The notes beneath the pieces are model-generated. The model was not told the origin of the DNA, ran no database searches, and worked only from the letters and a program-made list of their open reading frames with translations. The position numbers were made by a program, and so were the translations under genes. From contig JAKLHP010000010.1 in NCBI GenBank assembly GCA_022710085.1, positions 1-15,788 on the forward strand: 15,788 bases of DNA, written 5' to 3'. Of the stretch, positions 1 through 6,123 are shown piece by piece. The stretch is from Patescibacteria group bacterium (lineage in GTDB: Bacteria; Patescibacteriota; Minisyncoccia; Moranbacterales; JAKLHP01). How positions within the stretch are numbered: position 1 is the stretch's first letter; the number at the start of each line of letters is the position of its first letter.

Positions 1-1
1 A

Positions 2-103
2 TCACTCCTTTTGGTAGGATTTATCGCCCTAGCCATCGGAGCCAAATGGTTCGCAATGACAATCAAGGAGAGCAAGGAGCTTTTCAATCCCCTATGGGAT
101 TAA
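2..103 (+). CDS. C-terminal end of an unidentified membrane protein (partial)
   Basis: An open frame enters from the left edge and stops at TAA 101-103. The visible 33 residues start with a hydrophobic stretch (LLLVGFIALAIGA) that looks like a transmembrane helix. A short charged tail follows (TIKESKELFNPLWD). The frame is supported by the intrinsic terminator that begins 13 bases after the stop. Too little is visible to name a family. It converges on the pilus ATPase gene on the other strand, but nothing else links it to pilus function. Confidence 0.6.
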   Translation, partial: SLLLVGFIALAIGAKWFAMTIKESKELFNPLWD

Positions 104-115
104 AAGCTACCCAGG

Positions 116-138
116 GAGGGACAACCAGTCCCTCTTTT
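116..138 (+). terminator. Intrinsic terminator after the left-edge gene
   Basis: A 7-bp stem, GAGGGAC (116-122) with GTCCCTC (128-134), closes a 5-nt AACCA loop and is followed by TTTT. It lies directly downstream of the stop at 103 and would end plus-strand transcription. Confidence 0.75.
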
Positions 139-149
139 CCATTTCCTAC

Positions 150-176
150 AAAAAAACGGAGAAGATCCGTTTTTTT
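150..176. terminator. Bidirectional intrinsic terminator between convergent genes
   Basis: A run of seven A (150-156), a CGGA/TCCG stem around a GAAGA loop (157-169), and a run of seven T (170-176) form a symmetric terminator readable on both strands. On the minus strand it lies 24 bases past the stop of the tandem PilB gene. On the plus strand it backs up the terminator at 116-138. Confidence 0.8.
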
Positions 177-199
177 GTATATTTCATGTTTTATAACAA

Positions 200-3100
200 T
201 TATTCTTCTGTCACTCTTTCCACTTCTTCCAAGGTTGTTTCTCCTTCCAAAACTTTGAGCACTCCATCCTGTGCCATAGTTAGCATTCCTTTTTCAATCG
301 CCTTGTCGCAAATCTGGGTTGAAAAAGCATTCTGGAAAATCATTTCTTTAATTTCTTTATCAATCACCAAGACTTCACTGACCGTAGTTCTCCCCTTATA
401 TCCGATTCCATTGCATTTATCGCATCCTTTTGGCTTATAGATATATTCAATCGAAGGGATTTCTACTCCTGCATTTTTTGAAATTAATTTGATCACTTTT
501 TCTATTCTTGCTTTCTCTTCCGAATTAGCGCTCACTTTTTCCTTGCAATCACAAAGTTTTCGGACAAGGCGCTGAGCCATAAAAGCATTGGAAGATGTCG
601 CTAGATCATCTGCTCTAACTCCCATATTAATAAGCCTCTGGATAGATCCGGTAGCATCATTGGTGTGAAGCGTTGACAGAACAAGGTGGCCGGTAAGTGC
701 CGATTGAACGGCAACTTTGGCTGTTTCTTCGTCGCGGATTTCGCCGACCATCATAATGTCAGGATTTTGACGCATCAGAGAACGAAGAGCCGTCGGAAAA
801 GTGTATCCTCCAGATTCATTTACCTGGGTTTGCAAAATTCCGGGAAGCTGATATTCAATCGGATCTTCCACGGTAATAATTTTTACCTCCGACCTATTAA
901 GAACTTTGAGAATGCTGTACAGTGTTGTTGATTTTCCGCTTCCAGTCGGACCAGTATTGAGAAATACTCCGTTGGGTTTTTTTACTTCATGCATAATCTT
1001 TTCAAGATTCTGCTTTCTGATCCCCAGTTTTTCAACGTCAAGCGCTACTGCCGACTTATTGAGAAGCCTCATCACCACTGTCTCCCCGAAGCCTCCCAAA
1101 ATTATGGAAACACGGATATCAACCTTGGTGTCCCTGACTGTCCCGAAAGGCTTATCCAAAACAATTGAGAAGCGACTGTCTTTTACTCCTTCTCGAACTT
1201 CCGACTTGAGTCCGCAGAGAACTTTGATTTCCCCAAGAAAAGATGGATACTCATTAAGAGGAATCGTTCCGGCTGTTTGAAGTATTCCGTCAATTCGAAG
1301 GCGAATCTTGACGTCATTTTCTTCCGGTTCAATATGGATGTCTCCAGCTTCAAGCAGAAGGGCACTGGCAAAAACAACCTTGAGTACTTCTTTTTGATTG
1401 GATTCTTTGATAAATTTTCCTAATGCTTCAAAGGAAGAAATATTTTTCGAAGTTCTTTCAAGTTCAGCTTCAGAAACGGCAATAGACCGCGCTAGAACCT
1501 GAGACATTAATTTTTCATAAATTTCTTCCAAAAACTCTGTTTGTCCCGTAGCTCTCCAGACTTCTTCAAGCGAAGTTATTCCTTCCACAGCCTTAAGGAT
1601 TCCATCCTGAGCCATAGTAATCATTCCGTTTTCGAGTGCAGCCTTGGTAATATCGCCTTCGCTTGCCATCTCAAGAATTAATTTTTCAATATCATCATTG
1701 ATGGTCAACACTTCATAAACTCCCACTCTTCCCTTGTATCCCAAGTTGTTGCATTTGGGACATCCTTTCGGACGATAAAGAAATTTAACATCCTTCGGAA
1801 TTTCCACTTTAGCTTTCGGAGAAATGATTGCCAGAATTCTTTTAAGCGACTCAATGGTTTCCTTGGCTGGCATATATTGCTCCTTGCAATATGAGCAAAG
1901 TCTGCGTACCAATCTTTGGGCCATAAAAGCATTGACTGCCGGAGCAATAAGGTTGGGTTTTACTCCCAACTCGATCATTCGGGGAATTGAAGCAGATGCG
2001 TTATTGGTATGGAGAGTGGAAAGCACAAGATGTCCGGTAAGCGCTGCGTTTACTCCAATATCAGCCGTCTCTTCATCACGGATTTCACCGACCAAAATCA
2101 CATCTGGATCCTGGCGAACAATAGCCCGAAGTCCGTTAACGAAAGTGTATCCCTTGCTTTTGTTTACTTGGGTTTGCGAGATTCCCTTGATTTCATATTC
2201 TACCGGATCTTCTACGGTAATAATTTTTATGTCCGGGGTGTTCAATTTATTGATAAGAGCATAAAGAGTAGTCGTCTTTCCCGATCCAGTCGGTCCGGTA
2301 GTAAGTATCATTCCGTTTGTCTTTTCCATCTGCAGCTGAACAGCTTCGTATGCAAGGCCACGGAGTCCCAACTCCTCCACCCGGAGAAGCACGTCCGATT
2401 GATTGAGAAGCCTCATTACGATGCTCTCTCCGTGATTTCCGGGAATTATACTGACTCTGACATCAATCCTCCCGTTTTTCTCAAGGTCTATGACAAAATG
2501 GCCATCCTGGGCGATATCCCGGATGTTAATTTTCATCTTTCCCATCATTTTTATCCTGGAAAGAACAGAACGATATATTTCATGGGGAAAATTTCCGATA
2601 TCCTGGAGGACTCCGTCAATCCTGTATCTGAGTCTCACTTCTTTTTCCTGGGGTTCAAAATGAATATCACTGGCTTTCATCTTAACTCCTCCTGCCATAA
2701 CCATATTAATCATCTGAGTGGTAGGAATTTCATTCATCCTCTTCTTGAGCTCCAAAAGGTCTCCGAATTGCTTTTCAAATTCTTCCAAATCCCTTCCGGA
2801 AAGCATCATTCGGAGCATATCGATATTTTCCAGAAGCGGAATCTCCTTGTATTTGTTCCAGATCCTTTGAATCGATGAATGAGAAACAACATACAAATGA
2901 GCTGTCCATCCATTTTCTCCGACTAAAAAATTGATATGTTCCAATGCTTCTTTGCTTTTCGGATTTGCTAAAGCAAAATGGACATTCTTTCCTTTCTTTT
3001 GAAATACTCCCATTTCAAATTTTCTCGAATCATTTTCAGAAATCGTCCTTATATCATCTCCGTGGACCGGAAAAATATTAAGGTCAACATAAGGAAGACC

Positions 3101-3226
3101 GAGTTCTCTGGAAAGTTTCGCCGCTTGTTCCTCTTCTTCGACCTTACTAAGCCGGCTCAGGACATTCTGAGTTTTTATTTCTTTGTCTAAATTGATTTTA
3201 GTTTTTCCCTTTACTACTTTGGGCAT
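200..3226 (-). CDS. Tandem double-ATPase PilB/GspE-type type IV pilus assembly protein
   Basis: A cytoplasmic ATPase of the type II secretion/type IV pilus family (GspE/PilB), expected to power pilus extension. At 1008 residues it is nearly twice the usual 550-600 because the ATPase core occurs twice. Residues about 25-130 resemble the T2SSE N-terminal domain (ELGLPYVDL at 41-49). Core 1 has SDIHFEP 186-192, Walker A GPTGSGKTTT 311-320, Asp box VEDPVEY 338-344, Walker B region VGEIRDEE 379-386, His box GHLVLSTLHT 398-407, and zinc cysteines C444/C447 and C489/C492. Core 2 has GDIHIEP 628-634, Walker A GPTGSGKSTT 759-768, Walker B region VGEIRDEE 827-834, a second His box, and cysteines C892/C894 (CxC, one residue shorter) and C935/C938. 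Core 2 has no second N-terminal domain. Both NTPase cores look intact. Translation starts at ATG 3224-3226 with only a weak purine-rich stretch upstream. It is a stand-alone unit with its own terminator; no other pilus gene is visible. Both cores carry the cysteine motif, so neither is PilT-like. Confidence 0.93.
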   Translation of the reverse strand: MPKVVKGKTKINLDKEIKTQNVLSRLSKVEEEEQAAKLSRELGLPYVDLNIFPVHGDDIRTISENDSRKFEMGVFQKKGKNVHFALANPKSKEALEHINFLVGENGWTAHLYVVSHSSIQRIWNKYKEIPLLENIDMLRMMLSGRDLEEFEKQFGDLLELKKRMNEIPTTQMINMVMAGGVKMKASDIHFEPQEKEVRLRYRIDGVLQDIGNFPHEIYRSVLSRIKMMGKMKINIRDIAQDGHFVIDLEKNGRIDVRVSIIPGNHGESIVMRLLNQSDVLLRVEELGLRGLAYEAVQLQMEKTNGMILTTGPTGSGKTTTLYALINKLNTPDIKIITVEDPVEYEIKGISQTQVNKSKGYTFVNGLRAIVRQDPDVILVGEIRDEETADIGVNAALTGHLVLSTLHTNNASASIPRMIELGVKPNLIAPAVNAFMAQRLVRRLCSYCKEQYMPAKETIESLKRILAIISPKAKVEIPKDVKFLYRPKGCPKCNNLGYKGRVGVYEVLTINDDIEKLILEMASEGDITKAALENGMITMAQDGILKAVEGITSLEEVWRATGQTEFLEEIYEKLMSQVLARSIAVSEAELERTSKNISSFEALGKFIKESNQKEVLKVVFASALLLEAGDIHIEPEENDVKIRLRIDGILQTAGTIPLNEYPSFLGEIKVLCGLKSEVREGVKDSRFSIVLDKPFGTVRDTKVDIRVSIILGGFGETVVMRLLNKSAVALDVEKLGIRKQNLEKIMHEVKKPNGVFLNTGPTGSGKSTTLYSILKVLNRSEVKIITVEDPIEYQLPGILQTQVNESGGYTFPTALRSLMRQNPDIMMVGEIRDEETAKVAVQSALTGHLVLSTLHTNDATGSIQRLINMGVRADDLATSSNAFMAQRLVRKLCDCKEKVSANSEEKARIEKVIKLISKNAGVEIPSIEYIYKPKGCDKCNGIGYKGRTTVSEVLVIDKEIKEMIFQNAFSTQICDKAIEKGMLTMAQDGVLKVLEGETTLEEVERVTEE

Positions 3227-3248
3227 AATTTTTTGTTTTTCTTATTAT

Positions 3249-3277
3249 ATTTTATCCCATTTCAGTTGGAATAGCAA
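3249..3277 (-). promoter_or_regulatory. Candidate sigma-70 promoter of the tandem PilB gene
   Basis: On the minus strand, TTGCTA (3277-3272), a 17-bp spacer and TAAAAT (3254-3249) lie 22 bases upstream of the ATG. A TATAAT also occurs at 3249-3244 but has no matching -35. The -35 overlaps the T-tract of the preceding DHH-gene terminator, an end-to-start packing also seen at 6055-6083. The region is AT-rich, so this is a pattern match only. Confidence 0.4.
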
Positions 3278-3308
3278 AAAATCAACCTTGAATATTCGAG
3301 GTTGATTT
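3276..3308 (-). terminator. Intrinsic terminator of the DHH-family gene
   Basis: A 14-bp inverted repeat (3279-3292 with 3295-3308, one G-T wobble) is followed on the minus strand by six T (3281-3276). It lies 28 bases past the DHH stop and separates that gene from the tandem PilB gene. Confidence 0.8.
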
Positions 3309-3336
3309 GAATCTGCAAAAATATAATATGCTTCCG

Positions 3337-4473
3337 TTAAAAACTGGATGACTTTAATTTTTCCAAAGTCTCTTTTTCCACTTCCAGAATATTTTTTCCC
3401 TGATTTTTCAAGATCACTACGTCCCTTTTAAGCTCTCCTCCGAGAATGTCAGAAATCTTCTTGGCCATTTCTTCGGTAGCACACTTGATCATCCCGACCA
3501 CCACATCCATTTTTTCATTGTAGAGAACCATAAAGATATCTCCGGCTGAATAATTGTCCCTGACTTTTTCCAAAATAAAAGGAATGTCTTTGGGATTGCT
3601 TCGGCTTTGGACAAAATCTTCAATGGTAACCAGCGACCAAGCCAGTTTTTTCTCTTCATCCCAGTTGAGCCGTGCCATTACCCGTCCCCAGAGTTTCAGC
3701 ATGTTGAAAGGCTGGGTCTTGTAAAGCCAGCGAATAATTTCCTGCTGCTTAGCTCCTTTGTCCATAAGCTTGGCTGCAATCTGAAGCGATTTGGGCGTGG
3801 TGTTTTTTCTTTGAAAACTTTCCGTATCACTGATTATCCCGGCAAGCAGGCAGTTGGCAATATTTTCATCGATACTTTCTCCATCAATCTTTTCCAAAAT
3901 TTCAGTCAGCATTTCCGAGGTAGAGGAAGCGGTAATGTCGACCAGATTAACTTGTCCGAAGTTTTCATTGTTAGGATGATGATCGATATTGATAATCGGA
4001 ACTTCATAAAAAATATCCGGATTCTCTTCAAAAATTTTTCCCAGACTTTCTTTGTCAGGACTGTTAAAGATAACTACCAAGTCGTATTTTGATTTAGCCG
4101 GAATAAAAGAAAAGTCACGGGGATCGATTGATCCTTTTTCCGGAGTAATAAAAATCTTCAGCTCATCCTCTCCCAGTTCGGGTTTTACGTTGCGTATCTT
4201 ATTGTATCTGGTGTTAAAAACCAGGATAAACTCTTTGGCTTCAGGAATGTTATTGGAAATATTTTTCGGCCTGGAAAGGAAATTAAATTTTTCAGCTTCA
4301 TTGAACTCATCGCAAAAAGCCAGGGAAGCTTCGATTCCTTTTTTCTCCAGAAAAAAATAAAGAGCCCAGCCGGATCCGATCGTGTCTCCTGAAGGACTTT
4401 GAGGCAAAATTATCAGAATGTTTTTTGATTTTTCTATGAGACCTCCAAATTGTTCAATTGGTTCTAAGGCCAT
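3337..4473 (-). CDS. DHH-family phosphoesterase-like protein with degenerate active site
   Basis: A 378-residue relative of the DHH/DHHA1 phosphoesterases (NrnA/PAP-phosphatase-like group, which hydrolyse nano-RNA, pAp or cyclic dinucleotides with two metal ions). The fold is recognisable. NIDHHPNNENFG (162-173) carries the DHH signature with D164-H165-H166, and AGIISDTESF (211-220) is the later Asp motif with D216. The first motif, usually HxxPDGDxxGS, reads PQSPSGDTIGS (24-34), so the His and the first Asp are replaced and only D30 remains. The second motif, usually a V-V-L-D-T/S strand end, reads VVIFNSPD with N137 instead of Asp. The usual C-terminal GGGHxxAAG motif is also absent; the region near residues 340-350 reads ILGGELKRD. 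Metal binding should therefore be impaired, and a regulatory or binding role is possible. Start ATG 4471-4473; the nearest strong SD (AAGGAG) is about 24 nt upstream, too far for normal use. It is transcribed away from the secreted-protein gene at 4853. Confidence 0.85.
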   Translation of the reverse strand: MALEPIEQFGGLIEKSKNILIILPQSPSGDTIGSGWALYFFLEKKGIEASLAFCDEFNEAEKFNFLSRPKNISNNIPEAKEFILVFNTRYNKIRNVKPELGEDELKIFITPEKGSIDPRDFSFIPAKSKYDLVVIFNSPDKESLGKIFEENPDIFYEVPIINIDHHPNNENFGQVNLVDITASSTSEMLTEILEKIDGESIDENIANCLLAGIISDTESFQRKNTTPKSLQIAAKLMDKGAKQQEIIRWLYKTQPFNMLKLWGRVMARLNWDEEKKLAWSLVTIEDFVQSRSNPKDIPFILEKVRDNYSAGDIFMVLYNEKMDVVVGMIKCATEEMAKKISDILGGELKRDVVILKNQGKNILEVEKETLEKLKSSSF

Positions 4474-4515
4474 AACTTAAAAACTCTAAAGCCTGCTCCT
4501 TGAAGACTGAATAAA

Positions 4516-4538
4516 TTATCAAATGGATAATTTGATAA
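4516..4538. repeat. Perfect 9-bp inverted repeat upstream of the DHH gene
   Basis: TTATCAAAT (4516-4524) and ATTTGATAA (4530-4538) are exact complements around GGATA. The repeat lies about 45-65 bases upstream of the DHH start, just downstream of a TATAAT on the minus strand (4561-4556) that could be a -10 but lacks a good -35. It could be an operator or a 5'-UTR hairpin. There is no T-tract, so it is not a typical terminator. Confidence 0.5.
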
Positions 4539-4622
4539 CCTAGATTTTATTTAAAATTATAAAACTAGACTCCGACTCTTTTGATAAATAAGTATTTCAG
4601 CTTAGCAGAGCTATTTGAACGT

Positions 4623-4640
4623 GTCAACTGGGGTCTTGAC
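4623..4640. promoter_or_regulatory. Inverted repeat overlapping a -35 box (candidate operator)
   Basis: GTCAA (4623-4627) and TTGAC (4636-4640) are exact complements separated by 8 bases. The right arm is five of the six bases of the -35 hexamer at 4636-4641. Half-sites about 13 bases apart would suit a dimeric regulator that blocks the -35. With only 5-bp arms, chance occurrence is quite possible. Confidence 0.3.
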
Positions 4641-4664
4641 AAAATCCTGTTTTGGGTGTATACT
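4636..4664 (+). promoter_or_regulatory. Strong sigma-70 promoter for the secreted-protein gene at 4853
   Basis: A perfect -35 TTGACA (4636-4641), an exact 17-bp spacer and a -10 TATACT (4659-4664, 5/6) predict a start near 4671. This leaves a leader of about 180 nt before the ATG at 4853. It is among the best promoter matches in the window. Confidence 0.75.
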
Positions 4665-4680
4665 AATAAGTCAAGAAGAT

Positions 4681-4811
4681 AGGAAAGAAATTTGAAAATT
4701 CGGTTCAAATAAAGCAAAAACTGGTAGTTTCTACCAAAAAATGGCTTGTTTGAATGGTTTTCCAAAGAGTAGCTTTCAAGCTAATTGAGCTCTGCTCTGT
4801 GGGAAACCACA
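4681..4811 (+). promoter_or_regulatory. Structured 5' leader RNA of the secreted-protein gene
   Basis: Several inverted repeats fit into one layout. An outer stem pairs GGAAA (4682-4686) with TTTCC (4759-4763). Inside it lie hairpin ATTTGAA/TTCAAAT (4690-4696, 4704-4710) and hairpin TGGTAG/CTACCA (4722-4727, 4731-4736), the latter flanked by AAGC/GCTT (4712-4715, 4744-4747). Then come TAGCT/AGCTA (4770-4783), flanked by AGAG/CTCT, and TGTGG-GAAA-CCACA (4798-4811), which carries a GNRA tetraloop. TTTGAA at 4749-4754 could compete for the 3' arm of the first hairpin, giving an alternative fold. I do not recognise a known riboswitch consensus. No terminator separates the leader from the gene. 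A 15-codon ORF (4741-4788) lies inside but has no SD. Confidence 0.45.
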
Positions 4812-4852
4812 AAAAAAGGAAAGCAAATTAAAAATATATAAGGAGGTGCCCT

Positions 4853-5380
4853 ATGAAGGCACAGAAAGTTGTTGTGGCATTTGTTGTTATAATGTTCGCA
4901 ATCATCGGAGTTTTTGGGGAAGCGTTCGGAAGTGATAACAACCGGTCCGTTGAGTATAAGGACCAGTCGAGGAGAAACAGTAGCAATGTAAGCACTAACA
5001 CCAACAGCAACAGCAACCGGTCATCCTCGAGAAGCTCGCTGAGTAACTCGGGGAATAGCAATGTGACTGTACAGAACATCATCGCTGGAACTTCCTCGGG
5101 AAGGTCTAGTGGTGGGAGAAGCTACAGAGGAAGCCGACGCGGTGGCAACAACAACAATGAGATGCTCTATGGAATAGGTGGGGCACTCATCGGCGGTGTG
5201 ATTGGTTACGTAGTTGGTAACCAGAACAACCGCCAGCAGCCGGTTGTCGTTCAGCCGGCCGCCTACCCCCAGCAGAGCCCCCAGGCTAACGCCAGCGCTG
5301 AGATAACCATTAATGGTCTGCGTTGTCAGCAGGCCGGTTACGATCAGACGGGCGCCGCAATCCTCCGTTGCAGCAGGTAA
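4853..5380 (+). CDS. Secreted Ser/Asn-rich glycine-zipper protein of unknown function
   Basis: 175 residues. A signal peptide (MKAQK, hydrophobic core to about residue 21, likely cut after AFG) points to export. The mature part opens with a Ser/Asn/Arg-rich low-complexity region (about 28-102). A glycine-zipper-like hydrophobic segment follows (GIGGALIGGVIGYVVG, about 107-122), the type seen in small membrane-inserting or envelope proteins, then a Gln/Pro-rich linker and a C-terminal tail with two Cys (GLRC...LRCSR). The start is set by an ideal SD, AGGAGGT (4841-4847), 5 bases before the ATG. The gene has its own strong promoter, a structured leader and a terminator, so it is monocistronic and probably highly expressed. 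GC content is far above the flanks (42 of 60 bases at 5221-5280). No specific family recognised. The architecture resembles that of the protein at 6124. Confidence 0.85.
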   Translation: MKAQKVVVAFVVIMFAIIGVFGEAFGSDNNRSVEYKDQSRRNSSNVSTNTNSNSNRSSSRSSLSNSGNSNVTVQNIIAGTSSGRSSGGRSYRGSRRGGNNNNEMLYGIGGALIGGVIGYVVGNQNNRQQPVVVQPAAYPQQSPQANASAEITINGLRCQQAGYDQTGAAILRCSR

Positions 5381-5397
5381 TTCCTCTGCATCGGGAC

Positions 5398-5441
5398 TGA
5401 GGCCAGATCATTCTAAACGAGTGGCTGGCCTCAATTTTTTT
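5398..5441 (+). terminator. Intrinsic terminator after the first secreted-protein gene
   Basis: A 9-bp stem TGAGGCCAG (5398-5406) with CTGGCCTCA (5425-5433) is followed by seven T (5435-5441). The intervening bases can add an inner CATTC/GAGTG stem. Confidence 0.85.
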
Positions 5442-5453
5442 CAAAGCATAGAA

Positions 5454-5469
5454 TTGGAAATTATTCCAA
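5454..5469. promoter_or_regulatory. Perfect palindrome upstream of the secreted-protein gene at 5512
   Basis: TTGGAA (5454-5459) and TTCCAA (5464-5469) are exact complements around ATTA, about 43 bases upstream of the next ATG. I found no convincing sigma-70 -35/-10 pair here, so this site may bind an activator or be part of an atypical promoter. A chance match in AT-rich DNA is possible. Confidence 0.3.
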
Positions 5470-5511
5470 AATTATCCTGTGAAAAAAATAGAAAAATAAA
5501 GGAGACTAGTT

Positions 5512-6000
5512 ATGAAAAAATTTGTTCTTTGTGTTTTTACAGTATTAACGATTTTGTCGATTGCCAACTTGGCTTTCGCCGAAACCGAAGTCGTCGTCCA
5601 GGGCGACAAGGTGCGCTCTGGACTGGTGGCCGAGCTCATCAGCAGCTATTTCCCGGGAGCAACGGGAAAAGCTGTCGAGAATTCCGGTCTTGGTGAATAT
5701 GTTATTGTCACCGGACCGGGAAGGACCGAGAAGATTCACTTCTCGGGAAAATTGGTTGCGAAGCTCAAAAAGCTCGCGGCCAATTCCAAGGCCGGACAGG
5801 GTCTTATGGACATCTGCCCGACCCAGGCCAAACAGCTCAAGATGGCGGTCGGAACGCTCGGATGCTGCGAACCCATCGAAATCCGGATTCGCGCCAGAGC
5901 TCAGGCCGGAACATGGATTGAACCTACCACGCCGCAAGGAAGTGAAATCGTAATGCAGGATGGGAAGCGGATAAGAATTTATTCCAGCCCTCCCATCTAA
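5512..6000 (+). CDS. Secreted protein of unknown function
   Basis: 162 residues. A clear Sec signal peptide (MKKF, hydrophobic core, cleavage after AFA at residue 23) predicts a mature protein of about 139 residues. The mature part is mixed alpha/beta in appearance and not low-complexity. It starts ETEVVVQGDKVRSGLVAELI and has a basic helix-like KLVAKLKKLAA segment. It has three cysteines (DICPTQ and GCCEPIEI) and a short Pro-rich end. No known domain recognised. The start is fixed by the SD AAAGGAG (5498-5504) at normal spacing. A strong terminator follows, so the gene is its own unit, or is reached by read-through from the gene before. Base composition is strikingly GC-rich (38 of 60 bases at 5581-5640), with AAG, GTC, CTC, GCC and CGC codons that differ from the AT-rich neighbours. 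That fits strong translational selection or recent acquisition. Confidence 0.85.
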   Translation: MKKFVLCVFTVLTILSIANLAFAETEVVVQGDKVRSGLVAELISSYFPGATGKAVENSGLGEYVIVTGPGRTEKIHFSGKLVAKLKKLAANSKAGQGLMDICPTQAKQLKMAVGTLGCCEPIEIRIRARAQAGTWIEPTTPQGSEIVMQDGKRIRIYSSPPI

Positions 6001-6008
6001 AGCAGCAG

Positions 6009-6056
6009 CCCGGTTTTCTAAGATTGAAATTCAATCAAAGAAAGCCGGGGTTTTTT
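6009..6056 (+). terminator. Intrinsic terminator after the second secreted-protein gene
   Basis: An 11-bp stem (6009-6019 with 6039-6049, one T-G wobble) encloses a second small stem GATTG/CAATC and is followed by six T (6051-6056). Confidence 0.85.
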
Positions 6057-6083
6057 GATTTTTGGCTTAAAATGAAATATAAT
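6055..6083 (+). promoter_or_regulatory. Strong sigma-70 promoter of the His-rich secreted protein
   Basis: TTGATT (6055-6060, 4/6), an exact 17-bp spacer and a perfect TATAAT (6078-6083) predict a start near 6090, giving a leader of about 33 nt. The -35 begins inside the T-tract of the preceding terminator. Confidence 0.7.
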
Positions 6084-6123
6084 CACATAAACAAATGTTG
6101 AAATAAACACTAGGAGGTGAGAG

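Noticed and set aside
2009..2878. 289-codon plus-strand open frame opposite the PilB gene
   Set aside because: It lies antisense to well-conserved ATPase motifs, has no SD or recognisable domain, and its length follows from the codon bias of the real gene. Other long antisense frames (for example 3607-4092 and 12654-13214) are rejected for the same reason.
4565..4765. 66-codon minus-strand frame across the divergent promoter region
   Set aside because: It covers the plus-strand promoter and the start of the leader, and has no SD and no recognisable features.
4741..4788. 15-codon open frame inside the leader RNA (possible leader peptide)
   Set aside because: No SD precedes its ATG, the start lies in predicted stem DNA, and the composition shows no attenuation-like run of one amino acid.
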